NCBI RefSeq assembly: GCF_905220565.1
Contig: NC_059414.1
Location: forward strand, 2,850,001-2,914,000
DNA length: 64,000 nucleotides
Reading direction: 5' to 3'
Origin: Melitaea cinxia
Taxonomy: Eukaryota > Arthropoda > Insecta > Lepidoptera > Nymphalidae
In this document: in pieces, positions 59,962-64,000 of the stretch
How the letters are laid out: every line of letters begins with the position of its first letter
Numbering within the stretch: position 1 is the stretch's first letter
Notes under the pieces: generated by a model
What the model was told of the DNA's origin: nothing
Database searches by the model: none
The model's input: only the letters and a program-made list of their open reading frames with translations
Made by a program: the position numbers and the translations under genes

Positions 59962-60685
59962 TACTGGTATAAAATAGTGATACTAACTATACAACGTCAA
60001 GTACAAAAATAAGCGTAAAACTTTCGGAATTTGTTTAAATAAATAAATTGTTTATTTTTATTATTAATTAATTATTTTTTATTTATTTGTTTTTGTTAAT
60101 GATTTTTAAATACTCAAAGTTTGAATTGGTTTATTAATTGGCTTAAAAAGGTCAGGTATAGATTTATTTATAGCAGAAACATTTTAGTTTAACATTCTAT
60201 TTTAGTTTTATAAAATATTTGGTTTAAACAAATTACGTATAAATATAGATTAATTTTAGCAATTGAAAAGAAACATCAAACTTTCGCAGGTCGAATCACT
60301 GTTCAGCGTTTCTATTTCACATGCTTTCACTCCTCATATTTTTATATCAACGTATATCGTTCCTTAAAGAGTGAATTACAAAAAAAAAATTCTAAATAAT
60401 ACGTTTGGCACCTAAAGAAAAACCTACACGGATACTTGAACAACGAAAGCTATCATTAAAATACGGTTACATAGCCTGCGAAATACGAATAAAGGAAAAA
60501 ATAAATTCACACTTTACAAAGACATCGTATCATCCACACAAAACCGTCGAATCGTCAATCTTGAACCTTTCTTGAAGTGGGCTAAAAAGTCTTGATACAC
60601 GAGTATCTGTTTCGCTTGTTTCTTGTTTCAACAGGTTTTTATTATCTCAGCTTATATATCTTACAGAGTCATATTTTTATTTGTT
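59962..60685. other. Gene-free intronic stretch
   Basis: AT-rich; nothing recognisable. Confidence 0.35.
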
Positions 60686-60815
60686 GGTGTAGTTTATTGT
60701 GACTCTGCTTTCTGCGCCGATGGTTGTGAGGTCGATTCCCACCCCGAGTCTGGGTGTAATATCGAAAATTATTTATATGAATGTTATAAAATATGTACCT
60801 ATCTATATAAGGCAG
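60686..60815 (+). repeat. tRNA-headed SINE-like repeat, second type
   Basis: TGCGCCGATGGTTGTGAGGTCGATTCCCAC-type head (60714-60743) and CGAGTCTGGGTGTAATAT body. Partner copy reversed at 61985-62135. Confidence 0.6.
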
Positions 60816-61369
60816 CTGTTATCTCTAACACCAGAAGTATGTTGCCAGGATGACTAATTTAGAAACAGACGACAGTGTGTCTATGTCAAAGATATTATTG
60901 GTGTTTAAATATGCTAAAAAACAGCTTGGCGAATTATATTTTGTATTATTTTGAGTTTGTATAAATTCTGTGTCCAGATGGGCGCAAAAAGAGGTTCCTT
61001 CACTAAAGGAGAGTATAGTATTAAACAAAGCAACGTCAATGGAAGAAGGTTGAAAATATTAATTTCAGATCAAAAACTGTGAATGAACTATTTGTTCTAC
61101 AATAGAATATTCTTTGAGGTTCGAATATCAATGGATATATATTTATCGATAATTACTTTTGACATTTAAATGAAAATTTACTAAAGAAAGTTTCCTAATA
61201 TTGGAAGAATCTAATTGATATTTTTCTTATTTAATAAAATTATCCCATAAATACTTGTAAAATATACATAAATGACAGAAATAAAAAATAGTTGAACTTG
61301 ACTGGTGACTGTGGAAGTTACTTGTTACAACAAAGTTGGATAGTTGTGGATTAATTTTTTTTTTATATA
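60816..61369. other. Gene-free intronic stretch
   Basis: AT-rich; nothing recognisable. Confidence 0.35.
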
Positions 61370-61790
61370 ACTAGGTTGGCAAACAAGCGTACGGCTCACC
61401 TGATGGTAAGCGATTACCGTAGCTCATAGACGTCTGCAAGACCTAAAAGTATCGCAAGCGCATTGCCGACCCTATCCTCAATTTCCGCAGGAGCCTCCAG
61501 TCACTTTACTCACTAACAGGAACGCAACACTGCTTGAAAACAACTTTATTTAGCAGAGATCTTCTTTAAGGTCCAGGTACTAACTATCCTAGTCAGGTTG
61601 CTCTCTATTTTGAGCAGGATATTTCCTTTTTTTTCTTTTGGTATCGCAGGGGAACCAATTTACGGGTTACATCCAGGATGCCCGGGTAGGAATTCCTCGA
61701 CCGTATGTCGGCTTCAGCAGTTGGGGGTGCAATACCGACCAAAACCCTGCTGCTTCCTGCTGTGCCCTGAGTTACAGTCAGCATGGACGA
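61370..61790 (+). repeat. Dispersed repeat family C, interrupted by a GC-rich insert
   Basis: Family C phrases run to GAGCAGGATATTTCC (61626) and resume at TGCTGTGCCCTGAGTTACAG (about 61757). The 130-bp GC-rich piece between (with CCCGGGTAGGAATTCC) is absent from other copies. Confidence 0.6.
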
Positions 61791-61984
61791 TTTCGAAAAT
61801 TACGCGTACAACGGAGACTACACGAAGAAGATTGATCGATGCGATCGAGAAAACAAAATTGATTAAATAAAAGTAAATATAATAAATAATAAATAAATAT
61901 CATATAACATACACACACGGTCGTCTGTTCCTATGGTAAGCAACTTAATGCTTGTGTTACAGGTAACAGCCGACTATTATAACT

Positions 61985-62135
61985 TTTTTTTTTGATAAAT
62001 GTACATAGAAATAATACATATATAAATATATAAATACAAATATTATAATAACACCCAGACTCAGGCGGGAATCGAACCCGCAACCCGCGGCACAGAAAGC
62101 AGGGTCACTATAAACTGCGCCAACGGGCTAGTCAA
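61985..62135 (-). repeat. tRNA-headed SINE-like repeat, second type, reversed
   Basis: GCGGGAATCGAACCCGCAAC is a reversed B-box region with its stem; the A-box-like TTGGCGCAG equivalent is near 62117-62128. The body has CACCCAGACTCAGG. Confidence 0.65.
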
Positions 62136-62744
62136 TATAAGTTTTTAAACTTTCACGTTCTTTATTCATTAAATTAAAAAAGAAGGCCATAGTAATAATT
62201 TAGTAAAAAGCATATCCACTAGAACAACACAATCATTAAAGTGAGACAAAATAGTGTGACAGTCAAAACAAAAACAAAGCCTTAGTATTCCTTCAAACAT
62301 ACAACATATCGCATATGTCACTGACCGGAATAGACTAGCAAAAACAATTTTAGCAAGAAACTTTCATACCAGTAAATCATAGAGATAGCGGTAACAAACA
62401 GCAACAAAAATATAAATTGTATGAACAACGAAACACACTCAAATAATATTTTTTTTTCCTATTGTGATGGATGAAATCATATAAAACAATGAATAATTTT
62501 ACCGTAACTTTTGCAATGTTTTACCAAGGTTAAGAAGACTTAACAATACTTTGTAGAAGATGGAGAAATTCTATTATAATGTTAATAAACTTGTAGAGCA
62601 TATAAATGTATATAAATCAAAATTACAGACAATATTGTATTAACCGAGCTAGCATTAAATGGTTTGCAGAAATGCTGGGAGTATTTCCCATTTAATCCCT
62701 ATTTCGATTCTGTGGTCGTAAATTGAATCTGCCCTTTTGTCAGT
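62136..62744. other. Gene-free intronic stretch
   Basis: A short dispersed phrase GAAATGCTGGGAGTATTTCC at 62669-62688 resembles 29845-29880. Confidence 0.35.
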
Positions 62745-62746
62745 TA

Positions 62747-63329
62747 TAGTTCGCGTCATGTAAAAAGAACGCTGAAAGAAACTGGAGGGGGTGCGTTTGC
62801 GCATGGGTATACTCGCGCACAAGTACTACTGTTTTATTTTTTAATTAGGCTTTCACTCGCGGCTTCGTATAATGGTTATTGGTAGGTACATTAAAAAATA
62901 CTAGAAATACAAGTGCGAATAATTCGGACTAAATAAGTATAATAATTATCACTTTACAAAATCGCAATTTTTTTTTAAACAAAAGCAATAACAAATTTTT
63001 TAGTTATTGAAATGTCGTATTCAAAAATAATAATTATCTGTACTCTCAATATTCGTATCTTAATAGTTGTTATGTGTTTAAAATAATAAATTGATAATTG
63101 TTTTTTAGTGAAATAAATAGTAAATGGAGAATTTTGTAATTTAAAACTTTTGTGCGCGATAATAATTTGAGTCGACGTCGAACTGTCAACCGCTGTCAAC
63201 CAATAGCACACCGGCAAGCATGCGACAGTGATAAACACTCCCGTCCCCCTACCCCGTACCACCAAATAGACCGATAAATCGCTTCTGCGCAGCTTCAAGG
63301 CCAGCGTTCTTTTTACATGACGCGAACTA
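62747..63329. mobile_element. MITE with long perfect TIR and TA duplication
   Basis: The sequence at 62745-62774 is exactly the reverse complement of 63302-63331. Taking the outer TA as target duplication gives a 583-bp element with a 28-bp perfect TIR starting TAGTTCGCGTCATG. TA duplications mark Tc1/mariner-type elements. No transposase. The right half (63170-63300) is GC-rich with an ACCAATAG. Confidence 0.75.
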
Positions 63330-64000
63330 TACTAGCAGTAATACGAGTATAACAAGAAACTTACTATATTTGTATAAAGACGTCTTAGATTTGATTACTG
63401 GGAGATACCGAAAACAGGATTATTGTATGTTATACAAGCTGACCCCGCAAAAGTTGTTTTGTATTTTTATATGTTATTGGTCCCCTTAATCCCCCCCTCC
63501 CTTATAACTTAGGGGTATGAAAAATAGATATTGGCCGATTCTCAGACCTACCCAGACATACGGTCCAGCTGCTTCGGAGGAGTATTGTAACTAACATTGT
63601 TACACGAGAATTTTATATATAAGATGTTTGGACTCGATAATTGAACTATCACATAACATATCATATCAGAATAACTGTGTTTGCTTGCGTCCAAAAAATA
63701 AACAGATTTCTATTTACATTGACAAGTAATACAATTTACATAGTCGAAAAAACAATCAATTAAATTGCCATTAGCAGGGCTAATAACAGCTTTTAATTAA
63801 AAAATATTCGACAAACCCAGTAAAAAATAATGAGGTACCACAAATAAAAATATTATATTAGCCATTTTTATCGTAGTCTCGGCGTATTGTGCTTAGGTAT
63901 CGTGTGTATTACTGGACTCCCGACACAAGAGAAAATCCTACTGGGGGCCGATAAACGTTTAATTATTTATTTATAATCCTAAAATAACAATTAACTTCCA
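63330..64000. other. Repeat-rich right end of window
   Basis: Contains a reversed Helitron-like copy (63475-63625), a family B fragment (63675-63850, with GACAAGTAATACAA) and a headless SINE body (63890-63980, AGAAAATCCTACTGGGGGCC). No gene. Confidence 0.5.

Larger units (their letters stand above)
24215..64000 (-). other. Inferred long dystrophin intron (upstream side)
   Basis: From the acceptor at 24215-24216 to the window end I find no further exon on the minus strand. About 39.8 kb is occupied by AT-rich sequence and repeats listed separately. Long introns and internal promoters are known for dystrophin genes in flies and vertebrates; whether this intron holds one is not shown by the sequence. 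Confidence 0.5.

Noticed and set aside
61773..61866. Small frame starting MDDFENYAYN in a good start context
   Set aside because: It lies at the edge of a family C repeat, is only about 27-28 codons, and no partner exon is visible.
62060..62128. Second tRNA-like sequence on the minus strand
   Set aside because: Same reasoning: the CACCCAGACTC body follows it and a partner copy at 60686 shows it is a SINE-like repeat.
1..64000. CRISPR arrays, bacterial operons, ribosome-binding sites, telomeric TTAGG arrays
   Set aside because: None seen; the sequence is eukaryotic, with spliced exons and retroelements.

Overview
The window looks like nuclear DNA of a moth or butterfly (Lepidoptera). It is AT-rich, eukaryotic and dense with interspersed repeats. 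The repeats include an R1/I-group LINE, a BEL/Pao LTR element, RTE-like LINE tails, tRNA-headed SINE-like repeats, Helitron-like ends and small TIR elements. The only host gene I can support is three minus-strand exons (24214 down to 21837). They splice in phase with GT-AG borders and encode spectrin repeats of dystrophin. The rest is best read as very large introns of that gene filled with transposons: about 22 kb on its downstream side and about 40 kb on its upstream side.

Region 1-7193 is a LINE on the plus strand whose 5' end lies outside the window. It has the end of ORF1 (zinc knuckles) and a very long uninterrupted ORF2 of more than 2,070 codons. ORF2 carries, in order, an AP-like endonuclease, a reverse transcriptase, an RNase H, a CCHC knuckle, a ~570-residue region I cannot assign, and a complete superfamily-1 helicase of the type found in plus-strand RNA viruses related to tobamoviruses. 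All helicase motifs I-VI are present. This retrotransposon/RNA-virus-helicase fusion is the most remarkable feature here. I recall that helicase-bearing R1 LINEs have been reported from insects, so the architecture itself may not be new, but this copy is intact and its middle region is unexplained.

Region 7194-15154 has no gene and holds degenerate repeats, including a Helitron-like fragment, a LINE tail, a repeat with AACCGACTTC ends and a three-unit tandem repeat. Region 15155-20603 is a BEL/Pao LTR retrotransposon with 305-bp LTRs differing at two positions and a 5-bp target duplication (GTCAT). Its gag-protease frame is open, but the reverse transcriptase core is deleted and RNase H and integrase are broken by frameshifts. 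It is therefore young but non-autonomous.

Region 20604-24214 holds the dystrophin exons and their short introns. Region 24215-64000 shows no convincing exon. It contains 5'-truncated LINE tails (one with a 17-bp target duplication), a 1,035-bp hAT-like element with 16-bp TIRs and 8-bp target duplication nested in an older repeat, a ~1.8-kb modular repeat, a TA-flanked MITE with a 28-30-bp perfect TIR, several copies of SINE-like families, palindromes, microsatellites, and a compact CRE/ETS/TATA-like cluster near 38.2 kb.
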